A stretch of 64,000 nucleotides of DNA from assembly GCA_029319145.1 (NCBI GenBank), contig CP119753.1, positions 1,736,001 through 1,800,000 of the forward strand, written 5' to 3'. Below the pieces are notes generated by a model, which saw only the letters and a program-made list of their open reading frames with translations, searched no databases and had not been told where the DNA came from. The translations under genes were made by a program, and so were the position numbers. Of the stretch, positions 12,899 through 21,747 are shown piece by piece. Each line of letters starts with the position of its first letter. Position 1 is the stretch's first letter. The DNA is from Microbacter sp. GSS18. GTDB lineage: Bacteria > Actinomycetota > Actinomycetes > Actinomycetales > Microbacteriaceae.

Positions 12899-15430
12899 AT
12901 GACGCACCCCGATCACCCTCTGCCGACAGCGGCTCGATTCATCGGCGCTCCCGCAGCCCTGGGCGACGCCGCGCCGTACCTGCGCCTCTCCTTCGATCTG
13001 GAGGAGCTGCCCGTCGCCGCCACTCTGCGCGCCACGGCTCTGGGAATCGTCGAGCCATGGCTGAACGGCGACCGCGTCGGCGATGAGGTCCTCGCGCCCG
13101 GGTGGACCTCGTACCGCCACCGGGTGATCGTCTCCGACCACGACGTCACCGGCGCCCTGCGCGAGGGCGAGAACGTCCTGGGCGCCATCGTCGGCCGCGG
13201 CTGGGCCGCCGGCCGACTCGGCTGGGACGGCGCCGCGCAGTACTACACGGAGCGCCCCGCCGCGTGGCTCGAACTCGTCCTCGAGTTCGCCGACGGCTCG
13301 CGCCGCACGATCGGCAGCTCCGAGGAGTTCCGCGTGGCCACCGGTGCCGTCCTCGCCGACGACCTGTACGACGGCGAGACCTATGACGCCCGGCTCGAGC
13401 CGACGGGCTGGAGCGCGCCCGGGTTCGACGACTCGGCCTGGCATGCCGCCGAGGCGCGGGACTGGGATCCGGCGACCCTCGAGCCTCGGATCGCCGAGCC
13501 GATCCGCGCGACCGACTTCCTGCGCCCCGTCGAGATCACGACGAGCCGGAGCGGAGCGCACATCGTCGACTTCGGGCAGAACGTCTCGGGATGGGTGCGC
13601 CTGCGGGTCTCCGGTCCCGCCGGCACCGAGCTCACCCTGCGCCACGGAGAGCTGCTGACGCCCGACGGTGAGCTCGAGACCGTGAACCTCCGCAGCGCCA
13701 AGGCCATCGACCGCTACATCCTCGCGGGAACCGGCATCGAGCAGTGGGAGCCGCGCTTCACCTTCCACGGCTTCCGGTACGCCGAGATCGACGGCTGGCC
13801 GGGAACGCTGTCCGCCGACGACCTCGAGGCCGTCGTCATCCACACCGACATGACCCGCACCGGGTGGCTCGAGACCTCCGACGAGCTGCTGAACAAGCTG
13901 CACGCCAACACGGTCTGGGGCATGCGCGGCAACTTCGTGGGCCTTCCCACCGACTGCCCGCAGCGCGACGAGCGACTGGGCTGGACGGGCGACGTCAACG
14001 CCTTCGGCCCGACCGCCGCGTTCCTCTACGACGTGCGCGGGGTTCTCTCCTCATGGCTCGCGGACGTCGCCGCCGAGCAGACCGAGCTCGGGTACGTCCC
14101 GTGGTACGTTCCGCAGATCACCGGTCGCACGCAGGCGCCGACGGCCCTGTGGGGCGACGTCGTCGTCAGCCTGCCCTGGGCGATGTACCAGGAGTACGGC
14201 GACGTCGAGCTGCTCGCCCGGAGCTATCCGTCGGCCGTCGCATTCGTGGAGCAGGTCGAAGAGCTCCTCGACGAGAAGGGCCTGTGGTCCAACGGCTACC
14301 AGTTCGGCGACTGGCTCGACCCCGACGCGCCCGGCGAGCGGCCCGACCTGGCGAAGGCCGACCGGTTCCTGGTCGCGACGGCGTACTTCGCGCGGGTCTC
14401 GCGCGAGATCGCCGACATCGCCGGGGCCCTCGGCCGCACGGGCGATGCCGAGCGCTACCGCCGTCTCGCCGGTCGGGTGCGGAACGCGTTCCTCCACGAG
14501 TACGTCGCGCCCTCGGGCCGCATCGTCGACGAGTCCCCCACCGCCTACGCCCTGGCCATCCGCTTCGGCCTTCTGGAGGGCGACCGCAAGGCCCGCGCAG
14601 GAGAGCGCCTCGCCGCCAAGATCGCCGAGAGCGGCTTCCGCATCTCGACCGGCTTCGCCGGCACGCCCCATGTCCTCGACGCCCTCGTCGAGACGGGGCA
14701 CGCCGACGTCGCCTACCGGCTCCTCATGCAGCAGGAGAGCCCGTCGTTCCTGTATCCGGTCACGATGGGCGCCACCACGATCTGGGAGCGCTGGGACGCG
14801 GTGCGCCCCGACGGCACCCTTCACCCGTCCGCCATGACATCGCTCAACCACTACGCCCTCGGCGCGGTCGCCGACTGGATGCGCCGCCGCATCGGCGGGC
14901 TCACGGCTCTGGAGCCCGGCTACCGGCGCGTCGAGATCGCTCCCCTCCCGGGCGGCGGGCTCACCTCGGCATCCGTCTCGCACGACACGCGCTTCGGGCG
15001 CATCGAGGCGGCGTGGCGCATCGACGGGACGGCCGCGACCCTCACGGCGACCATCCCCGACGGCGTCACCGCCCTGGTCTCGCCGCCGCTGCACCCCGAT
15101 GCGCTCACCCAGGAGGTGACGGCCGGCAGCCACACGTGGACCTACGAGCTCACCGTGGCCGAGATGCCGGAGTTCGACCTGGATACCCCCATCAGCGAGA
15201 TCGTCGCGTTCCCCGACGCCTGGGACGCGGCATTCGGCGCGATCCTGCAGCACCACCCGTTCCTGAAGGACTACATGCCCGAGCCGCCGCCCGCGGGGAC
15301 GCCGGAGGGACAGATGTCGCTGCGATTCATGCTGAGCCAGATCCCCGGATCGGGCCCGACCGTCGAGGCGGACGTGTACCGTGCCCTGCAGGACGCCCGG
15401 GCCCGCTCGCTGCCCGGCGCCCTCGTCTGA
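12899..15430 (+). CDS. Alpha-L-rhamnosidase, glycoside hydrolase family 78
   Basis: An 843-residue GH78 enzyme. It begins directly with the beta-sandwich carrying the WLNGDRVGDEVLAPGWTSY motif. A second sandwich follows (HIVDFGQNVSGWVRLRVSGPAG), then the (alpha/alpha)6 catalytic barrel. Catalytic residues are in DCPQRDERLGWTGD (Asp352, Glu358 as general acid, Asp365) and TTIWERWD (Glu630 as base). The C-terminal sandwich is followed by an extra helical tail of about 85 residues (EMPEFDLDTPISEIV onward). It lacks the N-terminal Ig-like domain that the 39671 paralogue has. No signal peptide, so it works inside the cell on imported rhamnosides. The start at 12899 has GGAG ten bases upstream; an upstream GTG adds 14 residues. 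GH43 follows 14 bases downstream. Confidence 0.92.
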   Translation: MTHPDHPLPTAARFIGAPAALGDAAPYLRLSFDLEELPVAATLRATALGIVEPWLNGDRVGDEVLAPGWTSYRHRVIVSDHDVTGALREGENVLGAIVGRGWAAGRLGWDGAAQYYTERPAAWLELVLEFADGSRRTIGSSEEFRVATGAVLADDLYDGETYDARLEPTGWSAPGFDDSAWHAAEARDWDPATLEPRIAEPIRATDFLRPVEITTSRSGAHIVDFGQNVSGWVRLRVSGPAGTELTLRHGELLTPDGELETVNLRSAKAIDRYILAGTGIEQWEPRFTFHGFRYAEIDGWPGTLSADDLEAVVIHTDMTRTGWLETSDELLNKLHANTVWGMRGNFVGLPTDCPQRDERLGWTGDVNAFGPTAAFLYDVRGVLSSWLADVAAEQTELGYVPWYVPQITGRTQAPTALWGDVVVSLPWAMYQEYGDVELLARSYPSAVAFVEQVEELLDEKGLWSNGYQFGDWLDPDAPGERPDLAKADRFLVATAYFARVSREIADIAGALGRTGDAERYRRLAGRVRNAFLHEYVAPSGRIVDESPTAYALAIRFGLLEGDRKARAGERLAAKIAESGFRISTGFAGTPHVLDALVETGHADVAYRLLMQQESPSFLYPVTMGATTIWERWDAVRPDGTLHPSAMTSLNHYALGAVADWMRRRIGGLTALEPGYRRVEIAPLPGGGLTSASVSHDTRFGRIEAAWRIDGTAATLTATIPDGVTALVSPPLHPDALTQEVTAGSHTWTYELTVAEMPEFDLDTPISEIVAFPDAWDAAFGAILQHHPFLKDYMPEPPPAGTPEGQMSLRFMLSQIPGSGPTVEADVYRALQDARARSLPGALV

Positions 15431-15444
15431 TCGGAGAACGAGGA

Positions 15445-16827
15445 ATGGTCGACCTCGCACCGCACGTCGGCTCGGCTCACGGGCGCAATCCCGTTCTCCC
15501 GCTGGACGTCCACATCCCGGACGCCGAGGCGCGTGTCATGCCGGACGGACGGCTGTACCTGTACGGCAGCCTCGACGAGCGCGAGGACCGCTACTGCAGC
15601 GGTCGGTACCGCGTGGCCTCGACCGCCGATCTGCGCGAGTGGACGATGCATCCCACGTCGTTCACCACCGACGACGTGCCGTGGGCGGGTGTCGTCCCGC
15701 CGTCCGGCCGGTCGTTCCTCGACGGGGTGACGTCGTACGACGAGCTTCCTGAGTACGCGCGCGCGATGCTCCCACCCGGAGCGATGGACGTCCCGTTCGA
15801 GGAGTTCGCCGCGGGTGTGCGCGCGGCGACGGCCCAGCGCCAGCCGACCGAGCCCCTGCTCTACGCGCCCGACGCGATCGAGCGCGACGGCCGGTACTAC
15901 CTGTACTTCTGCATGTCGGACGACAGCGAGGGCGTCGCGGTCGCCGATGACCCCGCTGGGCCGTTCGCCGATGCCACACGCCTGCCGATCTCGCAGATCG
16001 ACCCGGCGGTATTCGTCGATGACGACGGCCATGCCTATCTGTACTGGGGACAATTCTCGGCGAACGTTGCGCGCCTGAACCGCGACATGATGTCGATCGA
16101 TGAGTCCTCGATCGTCAATGGTCTGATCACCGAAGCCGAACACCACTTCCACGAGGGCTGCTCGATGCGCAAGCGCGACGGCGTCTACTACCTCGTGTTC
16201 GCCGACACCTCCCGCGGCAAACCCACCTGTCTCGGCTACGCCACCAGCACGAGCCCGCTCGGCCCGTTCGAGTACCGCGGCGTCATCATCGACAACGCCG
16301 ACTGCGATCCGGAGAGCTGGAACAACCACGGCTCGATCGAGTGCGTCGACGGCCAGTGGTACGTCTTCTACCACCGCTCCTCGCGCGGGTCCTCGAGCAT
16401 GCGACGCGTGTGCATCGAGCCCATACGGTTCCTCCCCGATGGGAGCATCCCGGAGGTCCCGATGACCTCGCAGGGCGCCGGCGCCCCCTATGGACCCGGC
16501 GAGACGATCCCCGGCTCGTCGGCGTGCTCGGTCACGGGAACCGCCCGGATCGCCCCCGTCGCGGAGGGCGAAGCCGTCGTCGGGTTCGCCGACGGCGACA
16601 CGGCGATCTTCCGCTACGTCGAGAGCGAGGTCGCCATGCGCACCGTCCACGTCGACCTGCGCGGTGCGGGCCGGATGCTCGTCCTCGCAGACGGGACGCC
16701 GCTCGCCGAGGTCGACGCGGGCGCGGCCTCGACTCCGATCGACCTCGCGCCGGGCCGCCATGAGATCACGGTCCGGGCACGTGGCCCCCAGGGCCTCGAG
16801 CTGATCGGACTCCGTTTCGACGTGTGA
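15445..16827 (+). CDS. Glycoside hydrolase family 43 (arabinosidase/xylosidase type)
   Basis: A 460-residue protein with a five-bladed beta-propeller typical of GH43. It has the catalytic base Asp26 in HIPDAEARVMPDG, acidic residues Asp143 (APDAIERDG) and Asp186 (QIDPAVFVDDDGHAYLYWG), and the general acid Glu237 in HEGCSMRKRDG. The last 110 residues form a separate beta-rich domain that could be a carbohydrate-binding or accessory module. GH43 enzymes mostly remove L-arabinofuranose or D-xylose side groups. No signal peptide. It starts 14 bases after the GH78 stop with a strong GAACGAGGA site, so the two are co-transcribed and probably act on the same branched glycoside. Confidence 0.85.
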   Translation: MVDLAPHVGSAHGRNPVLPLDVHIPDAEARVMPDGRLYLYGSLDEREDRYCSGRYRVASTADLREWTMHPTSFTTDDVPWAGVVPPSGRSFLDGVTSYDELPEYARAMLPPGAMDVPFEEFAAGVRAATAQRQPTEPLLYAPDAIERDGRYYLYFCMSDDSEGVAVADDPAGPFADATRLPISQIDPAVFVDDDGHAYLYWGQFSANVARLNRDMMSIDESSIVNGLITEAEHHFHEGCSMRKRDGVYYLVFADTSRGKPTCLGYATSTSPLGPFEYRGVIIDNADCDPESWNNHGSIECVDGQWYVFYHRSSRGSSSMRRVCIEPIRFLPDGSIPEVPMTSQGAGAPYGPGETIPGSSACSVTGTARIAPVAEGEAVVGFADGDTAIFRYVESEVAMRTVHVDLRGAGRMLVLADGTPLAEVDAGAASTPIDLAPGRHEITVRARGPQGLELIGLRFDV

Positions 16828-16914
16828 CGAGCGCGCGCTCCGATCTCCCCGGACGACCGCAAGGGCGCGTCCCCGCCCCCACTGCGGACGGCGACGAAGG
16901 ACCGCGCCTGCTCC

Positions 16915-16946
16915 GCAATATCGGGTACTATGTATCCATATTTAGT
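16915..16946 (+). promoter_or_regulatory. A+T-rich promoter-like segment before the flavoprotein gene
   Basis: Within very GC-rich DNA this segment (AATATCGGGTACTATGTATCCATATTTAG) stands out for its A+T content. It includes TACTAT and TATCCAT, which resemble -10 elements. It lies about 55-85 bases before the ATG of the ferric-reductase-like gene. The exact start site cannot be fixed. Confidence 0.35.
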
Positions 16947-16999
16947 CGCGCCGACGGCGACCGGTCGGTCCCGCCGGACGTCGACGGCCGGAGGCGATC

Positions 17000-18400
17000 A
17001 TGTCCGCGACGGCGGAACGGAGCACGGGGACGCCCGCGCTCCCGCGACGAGGACGCGGCATGGGTCGCATCCGGCCGGGCACATGGGCAGCGGCGGCGGT
17101 GCTGCTGGCTCTCGCCGCGAGCACGCTGGCGATGGAGGTCCCCGCTCGCGGGTGGAGCGCAGGCTTCGGGCTCCTCGCCGGCACGCTCAGCTACGCCTTC
17201 ATGGCGATCACCCTGCTGCTCGCCATACGCCGCCCCGTGCTGGAGCGCCTCTTCGGGCCACTCGACCGCGTCTATCGCGCGCATCGCCTGCTGGGCGCCG
17301 CCACCGCGGCGGGACTGGGCATCCACCTCCTGCTGCGCAACGACCCCGAGGTCTCGCAGGCGATCGACCTCGGCACGGTGGTGGCGTTCCGACCGCTGGG
17401 TGTGGCCGGGGCGATCCTCCTCGTCATCTCGGTCGTCCTCGCGCTCGTGGTCAGGATCCCGTACCACCGCTGGCAGCCGGTGCACATCGTCACCATGGTG
17501 GTGTTCTCGCTGCTGACCGTGCATGCGCTTCTCGCCTCGAAGGGATTGGGGGCGACCCCGGCGTTCGCGATCTCGGCAGGGATCTTCGCCGCCCTCGGAA
17601 CCCTGAGCATGGCGGTCAGACTCGTCGACAAGGCGCGCGGCGGCGTCGAGTACGAGGTCATCGCGACCACACGGACGGCGCGCGAGGTGGAGATCTCCCT
17701 CTCCCCCGCGGGACGCCGGACCATCCTGCCGCCGACGGCCGGCCAGTTCGCGTTCCTCACGGCCAGCCCAGGCGGAACGCGCGAGACGCACCCGTTCACG
17801 CTCAGCAGCGCGGCCGGGGGCCGCGAGCTCTCCTTCGCGATCCGCGCTCTGGGCGACTGGACCGGACGCGTGCGGGATGGGCTCGCCGTCGGTGACCGCG
17901 TGCGGGTGGACGGACCGTTCGGAGCGTTCGCCCCCAGCACCGATCCCGGCCGCACGGGCCCGCAGGTGTGGCTGGCCGCCGGCGCCGGAGTGACGCCGTT
18001 CGCCTCTGCGCTGCGGACCGCGGCATCCGAATCGTCCGCGGAGGGTTCGGACCCCGCAGCCGTGGACCACGCTCACGTCGAGATGATCGTCGCGGCGCGG
18101 GACGCCGCCGATGTCCCGTGCTGGGACGACGTCGAAGCCGCTGCGCAGAGACTGCCGTGGGTCACGCTCACCACCGCGTTCAGTGCGGACGGGATGCGCC
18201 TGGACGTGCCGACGATCGACGCCGCGATCCGGCGCCAGCCCGCGGGGACCGAGTGGTTCATGTGCGGTCCCAGCGGGCTGACGTCGGTGGTGGCTCGCCG
18301 GCTTCGTGCAGCCGGCGTTCCGCGCAGCCGCATCCAGCGCGAGATCTTCGACTGGCGCTCCCCCCGACTGCGGTTCGGGCTCCCCGGTCGCACCGCGTGA
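17000..18400 (+). CDS. Ferric-reductase-like transmembrane flavoprotein
   Basis: A 466-residue protein in two halves. Residues about 25-215 hold six membrane segments of the ferric-reductase domain, with histidines on two helices (AAGLGIHLLL; PVHIVTMVVFSLLTVHALL) placed to bind heme. Residues about 225-460 form an FNR-type reductase: FAD motif HPFTLSSA, the NAD(P) loop AAGAGVTPFASAL and the C-terminal MCGPSG. Such proteins pass electrons from NAD(P)H through FAD and heme across the membrane to iron or oxygen. The gene is isolated from the GH43 gene by about 170 bases with an A+T-rich promoter-like patch. Its 3' end abuts the remnant of a GMC oxidoreductase on the other strand. Confidence 0.85.
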   Translation: MSATAERSTGTPALPRRGRGMGRIRPGTWAAAAVLLALAASTLAMEVPARGWSAGFGLLAGTLSYAFMAITLLLAIRRPVLERLFGPLDRVYRAHRLLGAATAAGLGIHLLLRNDPEVSQAIDLGTVVAFRPLGVAGAILLVISVVLALVVRIPYHRWQPVHIVTMVVFSLLTVHALLASKGLGATPAFAISAGIFAALGTLSMAVRLVDKARGGVEYEVIATTRTAREVEISLSPAGRRTILPPTAGQFAFLTASPGGTRETHPFTLSSAAGGRELSFAIRALGDWTGRVRDGLAVGDRVRVDGPFGAFAPSTDPGRTGPQVWLAAGAGVTPFASALRTAASESSAEGSDPAAVDHAHVEMIVAARDAADVPCWDDVEAAAQRLPWVTLTTAFSADGMRLDVPTIDAAIRRQPAGTEWFMCGPSGLTSVVARRLRAAGVPRSRIQREIFDWRSPRLRFGLPGRTA

Positions 18401-18419
18401 CATCCGTGTGGCGACCCGG

Positions 18420-18599
18420 AAGATCGGGGTTGCAGGACGAGCGCGGATAGATGTCGCGGATGCCGTCGGGCACGGCATCAGGGTCGAACGAGGACCCGGC
18501 TTCCAGGAGGACCACGCGCGCGCCCTCATCGATGAAGCGTCGCGCGATGAGACAGCCGGCGGTGCCGCCGCCGACCACGACGACGTCTGCACCGGTCAC
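18420..18599 (-). pseudogene. Truncated GMC oxidoreductase (N-terminal FAD-binding piece only)
   Basis: The frame starts at a GTG overlapping the alcohol dehydrogenase stop by four bases. It encodes a clean FAD dinucleotide-binding start: ADVVVVGGGTAGCLIARRF, then ARVVLLEAG, and a DAVPDGIRDIYPRSS stretch typical of GMC oxidoreductases. After about 60 residues the similarity stops and the frame runs antisense into the flavoprotein gene. A full GMC enzyme has 500 or more residues, so nearly 90 percent is missing. The coupling to the dehydrogenase shows the intact gene was once second in that operon. The left limit given is where similarity fades and is approximate. Confidence 0.7.
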
Positions 18600-19687
18600 G
18601 CGGGGCGTCCATCCGCCGACGAGGGCTCCGGCAGGTCGAGCATCACCTTGATCGCTCCGCCGCGCCGTTCGATGAACGTCGCGAAGGCCTCATCGATCCG
18701 CTCCAGCGGGAAGCGATGGGTGATCAGCCTGCCCAGCGGCAGCCGACCCCGCCCCGCGAGGGCGACGGCGCGAGCCACCGACCCGCTTCCTTCCCCTCGG
18801 ACCGTGCGCAGCGTGATCCCCGAGGTGACCGCGCGATTCAGATCAGCCGTGACCGGCACGCCGAAGAAGCCGACGAGGACGACGTCGCCGCCGCGCTTGC
18901 ACATGAGCAGCGCGGGGTCGACCGCCGCGGCGGACCCGGAGCACTCGAGGACGACGTCGGCCCCGATGCCGTCCAGGCTCGCGCGCACCTGCCCCACCGC
19001 ATCCGGACGGCGACCGTCCACGACCATGTCGGCCCCCAGCTCTGCCCCGATCAGCAGACGCTCTTCGCGCGTTCCGACGAGGACGACCTTCGCGGCTCCG
19101 AGCTCCCGGGCGATCTTCACGGCGATCAGTCCGACCGGCCCGGGCCCGATCACCACGACGGTCGCCCCGACGAGCATGCGCGGCAGGACGTCGAAGGCGT
19201 GCATCACCGTGCCGGCCGTCGTGAGCAGCACCGCCTCGTCGAAGCTCACCGCGTCGGGAAGCCGGGTCAGCGTGGAGACATGGTTGAGGGCGTATTGGGC
19301 GAATCCACCGTTCACCGTCATCCCCTGAGCCCGGTGCCCTTTGGATCGGGCGCCGTAGTTGAGGCAGTCCGTGTACGCGCCGCGCAGGCAGTTCGCGCAC
19401 CGCATACAGCCACGATGCGCTTCGGTGACCACTCGATCTCCGGGCGCGAACTCGTCGACGGCGCTCCCGACCTCGGCGACGACGCCGGCGTACTCGTGCC
19501 CGGGAATGAAATCGGCGCTCGGAGGTCGCCCACCCTCGAAGAACGCATGGCTTCGGATCTTCACATCGGTGCCGCACAGGGACGCCCGCCGGACCTCGAC
19601 GAGGACCTCTTCGGGACCCGGCACCGGTCGCGGGACCGCGCGCACTTCGATCTCGCCGGGGTCTCCCAGCACCGCTGCCGTCATCAT
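18596..19687 (-). CDS. Zinc-dependent alcohol/polyol dehydrogenase (MDR family)
   Basis: A 363-residue medium-chain dehydrogenase. Catalytic-zinc ligands lie in SLCGTD and FIPGHEYAGVV, and the structural-zinc cysteines in HRGCMRCANCLRGAYTDC. The Rossmann fold carries VVVIGPGPVGLIAVKIA. The pattern resembles sorbitol and threonine dehydrogenases, which oxidise a secondary alcohol with NAD+. Two ATGs lie next to each other; GGAGG is 17 bases upstream, so a start at an upstream GTG (19714) is also possible. It was followed in its operon by the GMC oxidoreductase that is now truncated. It is divergent from a LysR gene with a CCCATA-N9-TATGGG box between them, so LysR control is likely. Substrate unknown. 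Confidence 0.85.
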   Translation of the reverse strand: MMTAAVLGDPGEIEVRAVPRPVPGPEEVLVEVRRASLCGTDVKIRSHAFFEGGRPPSADFIPGHEYAGVVAEVGSAVDEFAPGDRVVTEAHRGCMRCANCLRGAYTDCLNYGARSKGHRAQGMTVNGGFAQYALNHVSTLTRLPDAVSFDEAVLLTTAGTVMHAFDVLPRMLVGATVVVIGPGPVGLIAVKIARELGAAKVVLVGTREERLLIGAELGADMVVDGRRPDAVGQVRASLDGIGADVVLECSGSAAAVDPALLMCKRGGDVVLVGFFGVPVTADLNRAVTSGITLRTVRGEGSGSVARAVALAGRGRLPLGRLITHRFPLERIDEAFATFIERRGGAIKVMLDLPEPSSADGRPA

Positions 19688-19785
19688 CGTCGAAGCCAAG
19701 GCATCCTCCGTCACGCGCACCCTTGCGAACCCGTACACAGAACCACGAGGCCGATCCCGACGTCCAAGATGCAGATCGTGCGCCG

Positions 19786-19806
19786 CCCATAGTCGCCATC
19801 TATGGG
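19786..19806. promoter_or_regulatory. LysR box between dehydrogenase and LysR genes
   Basis: CCCATA-GTCGCCATC-TATGGG is a perfect 6-bp inverted repeat with a 9-base spacer (the arms extend to CCCATAG/CTATGGG). It contains the ATA-N9-TAT form of the LysR T-N11-A motif. It sits between the divergent dehydrogenase (19687) and LysR (19882) starts. An element with identical arms and spacing lies at 23936. Confidence 0.7.
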
Positions 19807-19881
19807 CGCGTCGGCATGCGCGCGAACCTGCCTGGCATGTCCTCTCGATCGGCGCTCTGCCCGGTCGCATAGGCTGTGCCG

Positions 19882-20784
19882 ATGAGGTTGCGTCAGCTGG
19901 AGTACTTCGCGGCGATATGCGACCAGGGATCGTTCACCGGTGCGGCGCAGGCACTGTTCGTCGCCCAGCCGTCTCTGTCGCAGCAGATCCGCGAGCTCGA
20001 GCGCGAGCTCGGCACGCCGCTGCTCGAGCGAAGCCACCATGGCGTCTGGCTCACACCCGCGGGGCGTGAGTTCCTGCCGCACGCTCGCGCCGCCGTGGAG
20101 GCCGCCGAGGCGGGGCGGCGAGCGGTCTCGCGCGTCATCGAGGGCGTGGTCGGCGAGATCACGGTGCTGACCGTCGGCTCGGTCGCTGCGAACGTCCTTC
20201 CTTCGGGCCTCGCCCGGTGGCGCGAACAGTCACCGTGCACCGTCCTGCGTCTGCATGATTTCACCCACCGGCGGGATCTCGAAGCAGCCATGCGCGGGGG
20301 CCGCGGCGATGTGGCGGTGGGCCCGCGACCCGCCGAGTGGGACGGCGATGTCGTCTCACTCGGATTCGAGGAGCTCGTCGTCGTCGGCAAGGGACCCTTC
20401 GACCGCGACGCCGTCGACGGGCGCACTCTCGAGGCGGCCGACTGGGTCCACTTCGAAGCGGAGCAGGGAATGGGCGATGTGGTCGACTGGGCCGCGTGGT
20501 CGCTCGGCATCACTCCCCGTGTCGTCGTGCGTGTGGGTCAGGTGGCGGCGGCTCTGGGGCTGGCCATCGAAGGTGTCGGGCTGACGATCGTTCCTGCCAA
20601 CGCCGTTCCCCTCGGCTGGAGCGAGAACGTCCGCTCCGCCCAGCCGCGCCTCTACCGGGAGCTGGTGGCGTACACGCGTGGCGCGGCGTCCGCTCCCGCC
20701 CGCAGCTTCATCGAGACGATGACATCGGTGGATCTGCCGATCGCGGCATCCGCCGAGCTGCCGCTCGGTTCGCTCACGCTGTAG
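19882..20784 (+). CDS. LysR-family transcriptional regulator
   Basis: A 300-residue LysR protein. The winged helix-turn-helix is at the N-terminus (MRLRQLEYFAAICDQGSFTGAAQALFVAQPSLSQQIRELERELGTPLLER), followed by the periplasmic-binding-like effector domain (about 90-295). It is divergent from the alcohol dehydrogenase and convergent with the DapA-SDR-DUF3500 operon. Identical palindromes lie in both target promoters. LysR proteins usually activate when a pathway intermediate binds, so it most likely controls these two units. The effector is unknown. Confidence 0.88.
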   Translation: MRLRQLEYFAAICDQGSFTGAAQALFVAQPSLSQQIRELERELGTPLLERSHHGVWLTPAGREFLPHARAAVEAAEAGRRAVSRVIEGVVGEITVLTVGSVAANVLPSGLARWREQSPCTVLRLHDFTHRRDLEAAMRGGRGDVAVGPRPAEWDGDVVSLGFEELVVVGKGPFDRDAVDGRTLEAADWVHFEAEQGMGDVVDWAAWSLGITPRVVVRVGQVAAALGLAIEGVGLTIVPANAVPLGWSENVRSAQPRLYRELVAYTRGAASAPARSFIETMTSVDLPIAASAELPLGSLTL

Positions 20785-20813
20785 CGCGTCCCCCGCCGAC
20801 CGGAGTCGCGCAG

Positions 20814-21746
20814 TTACGGGTTCGGCACGCGGGCGCGCGAGTCGTGCCGGGCGAGGCGCGCGAGAAGGAAGTCGACCTCCTCGCGTTCCCCCGTCGACAG
20901 CTCGCGTCCGGGCCGTCGCTGCGCCGCCGAGTCGAGGATGCCTCGGCGCTGCATGACGTACTTGCGCACGGCCAGCCCCGTGCCGGGCTGCTGCTCGTAC
21001 CTGATCAGCGGCAGGTGCGCGTCGAACAGGTCGTGCGCCTCGTCGCGTCTGCCCGATCCGGTCAGGCGCACGACATCGACGAGCAGCTCGGGGAAGCAGT
21101 AGCCGGTCATGGCGCCGTCGGCGCCCCGCTCCACTTCGAAGTCCAGGAACAGGCCGCCGTTCCCGCACAGGATGGAGAGCCGCCGCTGCCCCGCCTGTTC
21201 GCGTGCCCGGATGGCGGAGATCTTCTCCAGGCCCGGCCAGTCCTCGTGCTTCAGCATGACGACCGACGGGACCGCCTCCACGATCCGCGAGATGACGCCG
21301 GGCGAGATCTGCACGGAGAACGACAGCGGATAGTCCTGCAGACAGATCGGCACATCGGACCCGAGCGACTCCGCAGCCTGGGTGTAGTACGCGATGATCT
21401 GGTCGTCGGTGCGCAGCGTGTTCGGCGGCGCGATCATCACCCCGGCCGCGCCCATGGCCATCGCCTCGTGGGCCAGCGTGCGCATCGTGCCGAACCCCGC
21501 AGCGGTGACCCCGACCACGACCGGAACGGCCGTGCGCTCCAGCACCGTGCGGACGATCGCGAGCGACTCCTCCGCTGTGAGCTTGGGTGCTTCCCCCATC
21601 TGGCCGAGCACGGTCAGGCCGGTGACGCCCGCTGAGCCGTAGAAGTCGATGAGCCGGTGCAGCGAAGCGGAGTCGACCGCCCCATCCGGGCGGAACGGCG
21701 TCGGAGCGATGGCGAAGACGCCCCGCGAGTCCGCGTCGATCGCCAT
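20814..21746 (-). CDS. DapA-family aldolase/lyase (dihydrodipicolinate synthase-like)
   Basis: A 310-residue (beta/alpha)8 protein of the DHDPS/N-acetylneuraminate lyase superfamily. The Schiff-base lysine is Lys166 in VVMLKHED and the catalytic tyrosine is Tyr139 in CLQDYPLSF. The canonical GTTGE substrate loop is GQMGEA (48-53), so pyruvate binding may differ from true DapA. Family members cleave or form 2-keto acids by imine chemistry; in catabolic settings they are often 2-keto-3-deoxy acid aldolases or dehydratases. It is the last gene of the DUF3500-SDR-DapA operon (two bases from the SDR). A role in lysine synthesis is unlikely in this context; the catabolic role is inferred. Confidence 0.8.
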   Translation of the reverse strand: MAIDADSRGVFAIAPTPFRPDGAVDSASLHRLIDFYGSAGVTGLTVLGQMGEAPKLTAEESLAIVRTVLERTAVPVVVGVTAAGFGTMRTLAHEAMAMGAAGVMIAPPNTLRTDDQIIAYYTQAAESLGSDVPICLQDYPLSFSVQISPGVISRIVEAVPSVVMLKHEDWPGLEKISAIRAREQAGQRRLSILCGNGGLFLDFEVERGADGAMTGYCFPELLVDVVRLTGSGRRDEAHDLFDAHLPLIRYEQQPGTGLAVRKYVMQRRGILDSAAQRRPGRELSTGEREEVDFLLARLARHDSRARVPNP

Positions 21747-21747
21747 G

